64,000 bases of DNA from Acidimicrobiales bacterium (GTDB lineage: Bacteria > Actinomycetota > Acidimicrobiia > Acidimicrobiales > JAVJTC01): the NCBI GenBank assembly GCA_040219085.1, contig JAVJTC010000017.1:86149-150148 (forward strand). Direction: 5' to 3'. The position numbers and the translations under genes are program-made. A model generated the notes under the pieces. The model had not been told where the DNA came from. It did no database searches and worked only from the letters and a program-made list of their open reading frames with translations. Below, one piece after another: positions 51,954-58,723 of this stretch. Every line of letters starts with the position of its first letter. Within the stretch, counting starts at the first letter, position 1.

Positions 51954-52888
51954 CGGATCAGCCCGACCTCCTTCGCCACGTCTTCGATCGCCCCGTAGTT
52001 CGCGTTCTCGGTGGCGATGAACGCCCCGGCGCCGAACAGGTCGAGGATCTCGACGTCGGAGGGATCGTCGGCACTCAGGGACGTCAGGGCCTCTACGAAC
52101 CGGTCGGTGAACCCGTCGCCGAAGCGGTCGTCGAGCTCGGGCCGGGCGACCCAGTGGTAGTCGTAGTAGGGCGGGGTACGGAAGACTTCGACTACCCGGT
52201 CGGTGTCGACCGCGCCTTCCTCGGCGCGTGAATCCCAGACCTGGGAGTTGAGCGCACCCGACTCGTAGGTCCCTGCGCTCACGACCTCGATCGTCGCGTC
52301 GTGCGAGCCCGAGAATCCCGGCGGGCCGTCGAGATCGGCGCCGACGTCCACACCTGCCTCGGCGAGGAACGACTGCGGCATGAGTCGACCCGACGTGGAG
52401 GACTCCGAACCGAACGTGAACGAGTGCCCGGACAACGCAGCGAGCCCGTCCACGGAATCGAACGGTTCGATGCCCGTGTCGGCGCCCGCGATGAACACCG
52501 ACGTGAACTCCTCGTCGATGTCGCGCTGGGCGACCGCCCTCGCACCGTCGACCTCGAGGCGGGCCTGAACCCCGGTGAGGCCACCGAACCAGACGACGTC
52601 GAGATCGCCGACCCCGAACGCCGTGACCGCTCCCTGGTAGTCGGTCACCGGCACGTACTCCACGGTCACGCCCAACTCCGACTCGAGGTGGTCGGCGAGC
52701 AACCCGTAGGTGCGCTGGAGCCGCTCGGGCTCCTGGTCGGGGATCGCCCCGATCCTCAGAGTCTCCGACGAACCGCCGGAGGAACCGCCTTCATCATCAT
52801 CACCGCCGCAGGCCGCCAGGGCGAGCACTGCAACCGCCAGAACCGTGATCAACGCCCGCCAACTGACGGGCCTCCGCAGAGCGCTCAT
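51950..52888 (-). CDS. phnD: Phosphonate-type substrate-binding lipoprotein (PhnD-like)
   Basis: 312-aa lipoprotein: signal peptide with lipobox Cys27 (ALAAC), then a periplasmic-binding fold with LRIGAIPDQEPERLQRTYGLLADHLE and FTFGSESSTSGRLMPQ, typical of PhnD/PtxB/PhnD-like binding proteins. No C-P lyase, PhnX or phosphite dehydrogenase gene is nearby, so ligand identity is open. The start has AGGAGG 7 nt upstream. Two hairpins lie in its leader region. Confidence 0.9.
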   Translation of the reverse strand: MSALRRPVSWRALITVLAVAVLALAACGGDDDEGGSSGGSSETLRIGAIPDQEPERLQRTYGLLADHLESELGVTVEYVPVTDYQGAVTAFGVGDLDVVWFGGLTGVQARLEVDGARAVAQRDIDEEFTSVFIAGADTGIEPFDSVDGLAALSGHSFTFGSESSTSGRLMPQSFLAEAGVDVGADLDGPPGFSGSHDATIEVVSAGTYESGALNSQVWDSRAEEGAVDTDRVVEVFRTPPYYDYHWVARPELDDRFGDGFTDRFVEALTSLSADDPSDVEILDLFGAGAFIATENANYGAIEDVAKEVGLIR

Positions 52889-52935
52889 GCCCTGCCTCCT
52901 CTGTACGCCATCGCTGTCCTTCTCCTTCTTGTCGA

Positions 52936-52952
52936 TGCCCGAAAGTCGGGCA
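52936..52952 (-). promoter_or_regulatory. Perfect hairpin in phnD leader
   Basis: TGCCCGA and TCGGGCA arms (7 bp) around a 3-nt loop, centred about 55 nt before the phnD start. Could be an operator half or an RNA hairpin. Confidence 0.4.
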
Positions 52953-53030
52953 ACCCCATCTGTCCGGCGCTGAATCTAGACGACCGGATCGGGGGAGTCT
53001 CGAAGGCCAGTTTCGCAAGCTACGGATGCC

Positions 53031-53063
53031 AACCTTTCGAAACTCGTCGAGTTGCGAAAGGTT
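53031..53063. promoter_or_regulatory. Long near-perfect palindrome upstream of phnD
   Basis: 33-nt palindrome: 16-nt arms (53031-53046 and 53048-53063, outer part AACCTTTCG / CGAAAGGTT) pair at 15 positions around a central base. It is AT-rich relative to the surroundings and lies between the LLM gene stop (53086) and phnD start (52888), both leftward. No T-tract follows, so it is either an operator for the phn operon or an unusual terminator. Confidence 0.55.
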
Positions 53064-53085
53064 CGTGACGCTTCGGCGCAGGCGT

Positions 53086-53979
53086 TCAGGTCTGGAGATC
53101 GCCGAGGGCGTCGGCGAGGCGGCGGATCTCGGCAGGCCAGTCCGGCGGCGTCACCATCGGGCGCACGACGAACTTCGAGAAGCCGACGTCGACGAACTCG
53201 CTGATCTGGCGCCGCAGCGCGTCGAGCCCCACCGGCACGAGCACCGCTGGATCCTCGAGGTCGGGACGGCGCCGGGCGAGGCCGGCAAGCTGGTCGGCGT
53301 CGATGGCCGCGTCGCTATAGCCGATGCTCACGCCGAAGTGCTCGGGGTCGATCGCCCGCCCGGCTTCTTGGGAGATCTGGTCGATCACGCGGCGTCCGGC
53401 GTCGGCCTCTGCGGTGGTGCACAGCGCAGGCAGCCAGCCGTCGGCGACGAGCGCCGTGCGCCGCAACGCAGCGGGCACCATCCCGCCGACCCACACCTCC
53501 AGCGGGTCCTGCACCGGCCGGGGTTCGACGGCCACGTCCTGAAGGTCGTAGATCTCACCCCGGTGCGTGACCCGCTCCCCCGCCCACAGCCGCCGCAGCA
53601 GCGGCACCGCCTCGTCGAGGGCCATACCCCGCTCGCGGGCGGTCACGCCGAGAGCGGCGAGTTCGCCGGGTTGGCGGAGGCCGGCGACCGCGGTGATCAG
53701 CAGCCGCCCGTTGCTCAAACGGTCCAGCGTCGCCAACTCCTTCGCAGTGCGCACGAGGTTCCGCCCGGGAAGGACGAACGTCGTGCCCACCTTGAGCCGC
53801 GGGGCCATCCCGGTCGCCACCGCCATACCGACGATGGGGTCGATCACCGGCGCAGTGAGGACCTCCGACAGCCACAGCGAATCCAGCCCGGACTCGTCGA
53901 GGGTCCCGATGGTCGTCGCGAACTCGTCGCGGGAGGCGAAGACCGTCGGGCCGAATCCGACGCCGACGCGGACCTTCAC
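53086..53979 (-). CDS. LLM-class F420-dependent oxidoreductase
   Basis: 297-aa luciferase-like protein (VRVGVGFGPTV, LDSLWLSEVLTAP, LKVGTTFVLPGRNL, NGRLLITAVAGLR, EVWVGGMVPAALRRTALVADGWLP). It resembles the F420-dependent MSMEG_3544-type group. GTG 53979 gives the correct N-terminal strand; the longer open frame upstream is antisense noise. It follows the flavodoxin gene by 19 nt on the same strand. Confidence 0.87.
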   Translation of the reverse strand: MKVRVGVGFGPTVFASRDEFATTIGTLDESGLDSLWLSEVLTAPVIDPIVGMAVATGMAPRLKVGTTFVLPGRNLVRTAKELATLDRLSNGRLLITAVAGLRQPGELAALGVTARERGMALDEAVPLLRRLWAGERVTHRGEIYDLQDVAVEPRPVQDPLEVWVGGMVPAALRRTALVADGWLPALCTTAEADAGRRVIDQISQEAGRAIDPEHFGVSIGYSDAAIDADQLAGLARRRPDLEDPAVLVPVGLDALRRQISEFVDVGFSKFVVRPMVTPPDWPAEIRRLADALGDLQT

Positions 53980-53998
53980 AGGGCCGCCGCCGGCAGGG

Positions 53999-54424
53999 TC
54001 ACGCGACGGGGACGGCGCCGAGAGCCTCGGCTGCAAACGCCTTGGCCTCCTCGGCGATGCGCTTGCGGTGGATCTTCGCGGTGGCCACCACGTCGGCGCC
54101 GAGGTCGGTGAGGATGTCCGCCAACGAGTCCACCGTCCCACCTGAGTTGATCGCGTACGTGCAGAACGCGGCGACCCGCTTGCCCGTGATGACGGGCATC
54201 TTCCGGAACTTCCCGGCGCGGCCCGGCCGCTGGCCGAAGAAGAAGAGGCCGTCGGTCCAGCAACCGACGAAGACGATGTCGGCCGTGGCCAGTTCCTTCA
54301 GGTCGAGAGCACCGACTGGGCGCACGGTCACCTCGTGACCTGCGTCACGGGCGGCGCCCCCGATGTACTCGGCGGCACGCTCGGTGTTGCCGGTCATCGA
54401 GTCGTAGACGACGAGAACCTTCAT
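53999..54424 (-). CDS. Flavodoxin-like protein
   Basis: 141-aa single-domain flavodoxin. The FMN phosphate loop DSMTGNTERAAEYI (8-21) follows strand VLVVY; GCWTDGLFFFG and FCTYAINSGG are the later FMN-contacting loops. ATG 54424 has GAGGAGG. Expected role is one-electron transfer or a flavodoxin-like quinone reductase; partner unknown, though an F420-type oxidoreductase gene is immediately downstream. Confidence 0.9.
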   Translation of the reverse strand: MKVLVVYDSMTGNTERAAEYIGGAARDAGHEVTVRPVGALDLKELATADIVFVGCWTDGLFFFGQRPGRAGKFRKMPVITGKRVAAFCTYAINSGGTVDSLADILTDLGADVVATAKIHRKRIAEEAKAFAAEALGAVPVA

Positions 54425-54530
54425 TGCCGGACCTCCTCTGCCGCGGCGGGCTTCTCACCGCGACTTCAAGACCCTGATCTTCTACCACTTCGACCGACGA
54501 GACGGGGACTCCCGCACGCCGTCGTCCGGG

Positions 54531-54536
54531 TAACGT
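54531..54536 (+). promoter_or_regulatory. -10 hexamer for phosphatase gene
   Basis: TAACGT, then 8 nt, then the GTG at 54545. Confidence 0.4.
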
Positions 54537-54544
54537 CGTGCCTC

Positions 54545-55336
54545 GTGACCCCCGTTCCGATCCCCTCCGGCTACCACGCGGTACACACCGACGGCGTGGC
54601 CCGGCGTCTCGTGCTCGACCGCGCGTCGAATGTGCGCGACCTCGGCGGCTTCGACACGCCCGGCGGGAAGACCCGCTTCGGGCGGGTCCTGCGGGCCGAT
54701 CAACTCGGAACGCTGAGCGACGCCGACGTCGCCGCGCTGACCGGCCACATCCGCGTCGAGCGCATCGTCGACCTGCGCGGCATCGACGAGGCGGGCGCCG
54801 CGGGAAGCGGCCGGCTCGCAGACCTCGTCGACTATCGACTCATCCCGGTGCGCGACCAGGCCAACGACACCTACACGTTCGAGGCGCAGAAGGGCCTCAG
54901 CTACGCCGAGCGCTACCTGAGCCAACTCGAACACCACGCCGACCGGTTCGTGCGGGCGGTGCGCCACCTGGTCGAGGGCGACGGGCCGGCGATCGTGCAC
55001 TGCACCGCCGGCAAGGACCGCACCGGGCTCGTCGCGATGCTCCTCCTGTCGACCGCCGGGGTCGACGACGAAGCTGTGGTCGACGACTACGCAGCAACCG
55101 CCCGGGTCCCACCCGAGGCGAAGCAGGCGAGCCGCGATCCGATCCTCGACGAGTTCTGGGCGGAATACATGCGCTTCGCCGACACGGCCGACGTCCAGAC
55201 CCCCGAGACGATGACCGCCACGATGCACGAGGTCCTCGCCGGGGTGGCCGATCGGTGGGGGTCTCCCGCCGGCTACCTCGCCATCCATGGCGACGACGAG
55301 CTGGTCACCCGCGTCCGCACCGTCCTCGTGGGCTGA
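54545..55336 (+). CDS. Tyrosine-protein phosphatase (Y_phosphatase3 family)
   Basis: 263-aa phosphatase. The P-loop HCTAGKDRTG holds Cys153 and Arg159 (CX5R), and NVRDLGGFDTPGG near residue 28 is the family's N-terminal signature. Similar proteins (e.g. PtpB of Mycobacterium tuberculosis, about 276 aa) act on phosphotyrosine, phosphoserine and phosphoinositides. No secretion signal is present. GTG 54545 is the likely start. Confidence 0.9.
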   Translation: MTPVPIPSGYHAVHTDGVARRLVLDRASNVRDLGGFDTPGGKTRFGRVLRADQLGTLSDADVAALTGHIRVERIVDLRGIDEAGAAGSGRLADLVDYRLIPVRDQANDTYTFEAQKGLSYAERYLSQLEHHADRFVRAVRHLVEGDGPAIVHCTAGKDRTGLVAMLLLSTAGVDDEAVVDDYAATARVPPEAKQASRDPILDEFWAEYMRFADTADVQTPETMTATMHEVLAGVADRWGSPAGYLAIHGDDELVTRVRTVLVG

Positions 55337-55357
55337 ACCGGCGCCAGGGGGATCGCT

Positions 55358-55915
55358 TCACCGCTCGGCGACGGCGGACTCCCACAGCTCGTCGAGAACC
55401 GACCTGACGCCGAGCTCGTCCGCCCAGCGCTGCAGGTACGAGCGGTCCAGTCGTTCGACGTTGGCGATCATCATCGCGACGACGTCACGTCGCTGAAGGT
55501 CCGACGGGGTGATCGACTGCCATTCGAGCTTCGAAAGGATCGCATCCTCGACGGTGGTCACGAACGTGGCAACCCCGGCGATGGTCGCTGGCTGACGTCG
55601 GTCGAACTCGGCGCGGCTGAACGGCCGGTCCCTGCGGACGATCAGGTCGACCTTCCAGCCCGACCGTGTGTCGATGATGTTGAACATGTCGCGTTTGGCC
55701 AACGCCGCAGCTACGTCACCGACGTAGAACCGATCAGTGGGGAAGGCCTCAACCAGTACGTCGAGCGAACTCCCTTCGGGGTCGATGACGATGTCGATGT
55801 CTCGGGTGGCACGGGGCTCACCGTGCAGCGTGCTCGCGAACGACCCGGTGACCATGTGGGCGATTCCGGCGCTGTCGAGCGCGGCAACCACCCTGCGGAG
55901 AAGCTCAGTGTCCAC
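55358..55915 (-). CDS. Nucleotidyltransferase-like protein, putative toxin
   Basis: 185-aa protein with a polymerase-beta-type nucleotidyltransferase core: GSFASTLHGEPRATRDIDIVID (GS plus DxD acidic pair) and a later acidic strand WKVDLIV. It resembles AbiEii/DUF6036-type transferases of toxin-antitoxin systems. GTG 55915 overlaps the end of a small upstream gene by 11 nt. A housekeeping transferase would rarely be coupled like this, so a toxin role is inferred. Confidence 0.75.
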   Translation of the reverse strand: MDTELLRRVVAALDSAGIAHMVTGSFASTLHGEPRATRDIDIVIDPEGSSLDVLVEAFPTDRFYVGDVAAALAKRDMFNIIDTRSGWKVDLIVRRDRPFSRAEFDRRQPATIAGVATFVTTVEDAILSKLEWQSITPSDLQRRDVVAMMIANVERLDRSYLQRWADELGVRSVLDELWESAVAER

Positions 55916-56159
55916 CGGGCACCGCGTCCGACGCGGCCACAGCACTGGCGACCTCTGGGCCGTGCAGCCGCTCGATGAGCTGCAGCGCGACTTCGGCTTC
56001 GTCGAGTTCGGGGAATCGCCTACGGATGCCGTCGACGGTGACCTGAAACATGAGCTCGGACATCTCGAAGGCCATCGCTGTCCGCTCATCCCCGGATTTC
56101 GAGGCGAACACCGCTCGCTGAACACGGGCGGCGGTCAGGTCGGTGTCAGCTGCCGGCAC
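55905..56159 (-). CDS. Small partner of nucleotidyltransferase, putative antitoxin
   Basis: 84-aa helical protein (AARVQRAVFASKSGDERTAM and RRRFPELDEAEVALQLIERL). Small proteins with this RxRFPELxExE pattern commonly precede nucleotidyltransferase genes. The GTG start at 56159 has a TAGCGT hexamer 6 nt upstream. It overlaps the transferase start by 11 nt. Antitoxin role is inferred from arrangement only. Confidence 0.65.
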   Translation of the reverse strand: MPAADTDLTAARVQRAVFASKSGDERTAMAFEMSELMFQVTVDGIRRRFPELDEAEVALQLIERLHGPEVASAVAASDAVPGGH

Positions 56160-56165
56160 ACACTC

Positions 56166-56171
56166 ACGCTA
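56166..56171 (-). promoter_or_regulatory. -10 hexamer for antitoxin-like gene (leaderless)
   Basis: TAGCGT on the minus strand, 6 nt before the GTG at 56159. Confidence 0.45.
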
Positions 56172-56186
56172 CCCAGAACGACCGGG

Positions 56187-57062
56187 TCAGGTCGGTGCCA
56201 GAGGGACCGAGCGGGCGCTGATCGCGGTGTGCACGGCACGTCCGCACAGCACAGCGAGGAAGGCGACGACGGCGCAGAGCGCCATGGTCGCACCGGCTGC
56301 GGACTCGTGGTGGAAGCTGATGAGCAGGCCGACCACGACGGACACGGCGCCCACGGCCACGGCGGTCACCATGATCACCGGCACCCGCCGCACGAGCAGG
56401 GCCGCCGTGGCGGGCGGTGCGACGAGGAAGGCGAACACGAGCAGGTTGCCCACCGCCTCGAACGACGAAACGATCGAGATGGCCAGCAGCACGAGCAGCA
56501 CGGCGTGTGACAGCCGGGGGCGCAGACCCTGGATCCGTGCCTGGGTCTCGTCGAAGGTCATCACCAGGAACGCCCGGTAGAACAGCGCCACCCCGAGGAC
56601 CGAGATGCCAGCCGCGATCGCCTGGCGGATCAGGTCCCGGTCGTCGACACCGGTGATCGACCCGAACAGGAAGCGATTGAGGTCGCCCGAATAGGAGCCC
56701 GAGTTGCTCGACATGACGACGACCGCGAGCGCGAGGAACCCGACGAACAGCACTCCGATCGACGTGTCCTCGGGCAACGGGGAGGTCGCCCGGATGACGT
56801 TCACGCCGCCCACCATGACGAGCGCGGCGACCAGCGCGCCCATTGTCGTGTCGACCCCGATGATGAAAGCGATGGCGATGCCGGGCAGCACCCCGTGGGC
56901 GAGCGCGTCGCCGAGGAAGCTCATCCCGCGTAGCACCACCCAGGTCCCGACGACCGACGTCGTGAGGACGGCGAGGAGGCCCGCCCACAGCGCGTTCTGC
57001 ATGAAGGCCTTGTCGACGAAGGGCTCGATCCACCAGCCGACGGGGTCTGTGAGGAAGTCCAC
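56187..57062 (-). CDS. znuB: Zinc/manganese ABC transporter permease (ZnuB-like)
   Basis: 291-aa ABC-3 family permease with seven or more hydrophobic segments; VVLRGMSFLGDALAHGVLPGIAIAF carries the conserved GDALAHG-type motif. Family role is uptake of Zn2+ or Mn2+ across the membrane. It starts 11 nt after the znuA stop. The matching ATPase (ZnuC) gene is not in this operon, so it must be encoded elsewhere. Confidence 0.9.
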   Translation of the reverse strand: MDFLTDPVGWWIEPFVDKAFMQNALWAGLLAVLTTSVVGTWVVLRGMSFLGDALAHGVLPGIAIAFIIGVDTTMGALVAALVMVGGVNVIRATSPLPEDTSIGVLFVGFLALAVVVMSSNSGSYSGDLNRFLFGSITGVDDRDLIRQAIAAGISVLGVALFYRAFLVMTFDETQARIQGLRPRLSHAVLLVLLAISIVSSFEAVGNLLVFAFLVAPPATAALLVRRVPVIMVTAVAVGAVSVVVGLLISFHHESAAGATMALCAVVAFLAVLCGRAVHTAISARSVPLAPT

Positions 57063-57073
57063 GGTCGCTGCGC

Positions 57074-58132
57074 TCAGCCCAGGGCCGTCGTCACGGCTCC
57101 AGCGTTGGTGCGCAGGAAGCCGATGTACGTGTCGGCGCCGCTCCCCGGCTCGCCGAGCGACCCGGTGTTCAAGGTGACGACCGTGACGTCCCCGACGCGG
57201 CTCGCGAGCGCCTCGACATCAGCGGCGGAGTGTTGGGCCTCGGCGAAGATCGCGGGCACGGCGGTGGATTCGATCGTCGCAGCCAGGTCCTCGAGTTGGG
57301 CTGGGCTCGACTGGGCGAGCGTCGAAGGGGCCGGGATCACGGTTCCCACGACGGTGAAGCCGTAGCGGTCGGCGAAGTAGCCCATGGAGTCGTGGCTGGT
57401 GACGAGCTTGCGTCGGCTCTCGGGAAGGTCCGCGACCATCGCCGCGATCTCGGCGTCGACCGCCTCCAGTTCCGCGCGGTAGTCGGCGACGCAGGCTGCG
57501 ACTGCGTCGGCGTCGAGGCCCGCCGCGCCGACCACTGCGTCGCCCAGGTCATCGAGCGCCCCCGCGACGCGCACAGGGTCGAACCAGATGTGAGGGTCGT
57601 CGCCCTCGTGGTCGTGCTCGTCGCCGTGATCGTCGTCGTCACCGTGATCGCTGCCGTGATCGTCGTCATCACTGTGATCGCTGCCGTGGCCGTCCCCGTC
57701 GTGATCATCGCTGTCACTGTGATCGTCGTCGTGGCTGTCGAAGAACGTCGGGATCGAGTCCACATGGTCGGCCATCTCGAAGACCGCTGTCCCCGTCGCC
57801 TCGCTGGCATCGATCGTGTCCGCGAGGCCCTCCTCCAGGCCGAGCCCGTTGGCGACGACCAGGTCCGAGTCGTCCATCGCGCCGCGGTCAGCCAGTGACG
57901 GTTCGAACGCGTGGGGATCGCCCCCGGCCGGGATGATCGTCACCACCTCGACCAGACCGTCACAGGCCACGTTGGCGACGACGTCGGCCCAGATGCCCGT
58001 CGTCGCGACCACGACGGGACCGTCACCGGCTCCCTCGTCGGAGTTGCCGCCGCAGGCGGCACCGATGAGGGTGACGGCAAGCGCGACGGCCAGGTAGCGG
58101 CGGCGAGCGGAGAAGCGAAACAGAGTGAGCAC
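57074..58132 (-). CDS. znuA: Zinc-binding lipoprotein (ZnuA-like) with His/Asp-rich loop
   Basis: 352-aa metal-binding lipoprotein: lipobox Cys27 (GAAC), metal-ligand His74 in DPHAFEP, His181 in DPHIWFDP, and later TSHDSMGYFADRYGF and FAEAQHS. Residues 132-178 form a His/Asp-rich loop, typical of zinc rather than manganese binders. GTG 58132 is the start of the signal peptide; the long open frame upstream is spurious. A TATTGT -10 element and an inverted repeat lie directly upstream, facing a Zur-type regulator. Confidence 0.9.
   Translation of the reverse strand: MLTLFRFSARRRYLAVALAVTLIGAACGGNSDEGAGDGPVVVATTGIWADVVANVACDGLVEVVTIIPAGGDPHAFEPSLADRGAMDDSDLVVANGLGLEEGLADTIDASEATGTAVFEMADHVDSIPTFFDSHDDDHSDSDDHDGDGHGSDHSDDDDHGSDHGDDDDHGDEHDHEGDDPHIWFDPVRVAGALDDLGDAVVGAAGLDADAVAACVADYRAELEAVDAEIAAMVADLPESRRKLVTSHDSMGYFADRYGFTVVGTVIPAPSTLAQSSPAQLEDLAATIESTAVPAIFAEAQHSAADVEALASRVGDVTVVTLNTGSLGEPGSGADTYIGFLRTNAGAVTTALG
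57626..57685 (-). repeat. 30-nt tandem direct repeat within znuA
   Basis: Two adjacent 30-nt units (57626-57655 and 57656-57685) match at 28 positions and encode part of the His/Asp-rich loop, suggesting growth by in-frame duplication. Confidence 0.75.
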
Positions 58133-58138
58133 GACCCC

Positions 58139-58144
58139 ACAATA
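58139..58144 (-). promoter_or_regulatory. -10 hexamer for znuA (leaderless)
   Basis: TATTGT on the minus strand, 6 nt before the GTG at 58132. Confidence 0.5.
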
Positions 58145-58168
58145 TTGAGAGTGAGTCCTATTCGCAAT
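58144..58168. promoter_or_regulatory. Candidate Zur operator
   Basis: Imperfect inverted repeat ATTGAGA (58144-58150) and TCGCAAT (58162-58168), six of seven pairs matching, in the only AT-rich patch between znuA and zur. It abuts the znuA -10 element, a suitable place for zinc-dependent repression. It is not a textbook Zur box. Confidence 0.45.
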
Positions 58169-58206
58169 ACGGCAGCCTGGTTGTCTACCTCGCCCTGGGA
58201 CGCCAT

Positions 58207-58212
58207 TAGGGT
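58207..58212 (+). promoter_or_regulatory. -10 hexamer for mini-ORF and zur
   Basis: TAGGGT, then 8 nt, then the ATG at 58221. Confidence 0.35.
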
Positions 58213-58220
58213 CGCGTCCC

Positions 58221-58244
58221 ATGCAGGACCGGAAACCGACGTGA
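58221..58244 (+). CDS. 7-aa leader mini-ORF before zur
   Basis: Frame MQDRKPT ending in TGA at 58242-58244, which overlaps the zur GTG (58241) as GTGA. Same layout as the mini-ORFs at 5369 and 29611. Too short for statistical support alone. Confidence 0.3.
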   Translation: MQDRKPT

Positions 58245-58696
58245 GCGTGCACCCCCCGGACAGCGGCGACATCCACGCGCAGATCCGGGACCGCCTGTCG
58301 CACGGCGAACACCGCTACACCCGGAGCCGCCGACGACTGGTCGAGGCTGTCGTGCGGGCCGGCCGCCCCGTGACCCTGCCCGAGATCCTCGAACACGAAC
58401 CCGATCTGGCCCAGAGTTCCGCCTACCGCAATCTCGATGTCCTCGAACAGTGCGGTGTGGTCCGGCGGATCACCGTCAGCGGCGACCACGCCCACTTCGA
58501 ACTCACCGAGCCGCTCCTCGAGCACCATCACCACCTGATCTGTGACGGGTGCGGGGCGATCACCGACGTCCATCTCGACGACGAACTCGAACGCCTCGTC
58601 GATCGCAATCTCACGGCCGCGGCCGATGCCGCAGGCTTCACGCCCCTGCGTCACAGCCTCGACCTGCACGGACTCTGCGCCGACTGCAGCCGCTGA
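58241..58696 (+). CDS. zur: Fur-family regulator, probably Zur
   Basis: 151-aa Fur-family repressor. N-terminal winged helix (TLPEILEHEPDLAQSSAYRNLDVLEQCGVV), the metal-binding HHHHLICDGCG segment and two CxxC pairs (C101/C104 and C146/C149) for the structural zinc. Divergence from znuA-znuB points to zinc sensing. GTG 58241 has GGAAA 6 nt upstream and overlaps the mini-ORF stop. Confidence 0.9.
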   Translation: MSVHPPDSGDIHAQIRDRLSHGEHRYTRSRRRLVEAVVRAGRPVTLPEILEHEPDLAQSSAYRNLDVLEQCGVVRRITVSGDHAHFELTEPLLEHHHHLICDGCGAITDVHLDDELERLVDRNLTAAADAAGFTPLRHSLDLHGLCADCSR

Positions 58697-58709
58697 CCGA
58701 CATCGTCGG

Positions 58710-58715
58710 TATCGT
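58710..58715 (+). promoter_or_regulatory. -10 hexamer for sulfotransferase-like gene
   Basis: TATCGT, then 8 nt, then the ATG at 58724; a GGAG also lies in the gap. Confidence 0.35.
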
Positions 58716-58723
58716 CGCCGGAG

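Noticed and set aside
57626..57685. Short repeats as a possible CRISPR
   Set aside because: Only two adjacent units without spacers, inside a coding region.
57230..57898. Val/Ile-rich frame that looks like a membrane protein opposite znuA
   Set aside because: It is the antisense reading of the His/Asp-rich loop codons; hydrophobicity is a by-product.
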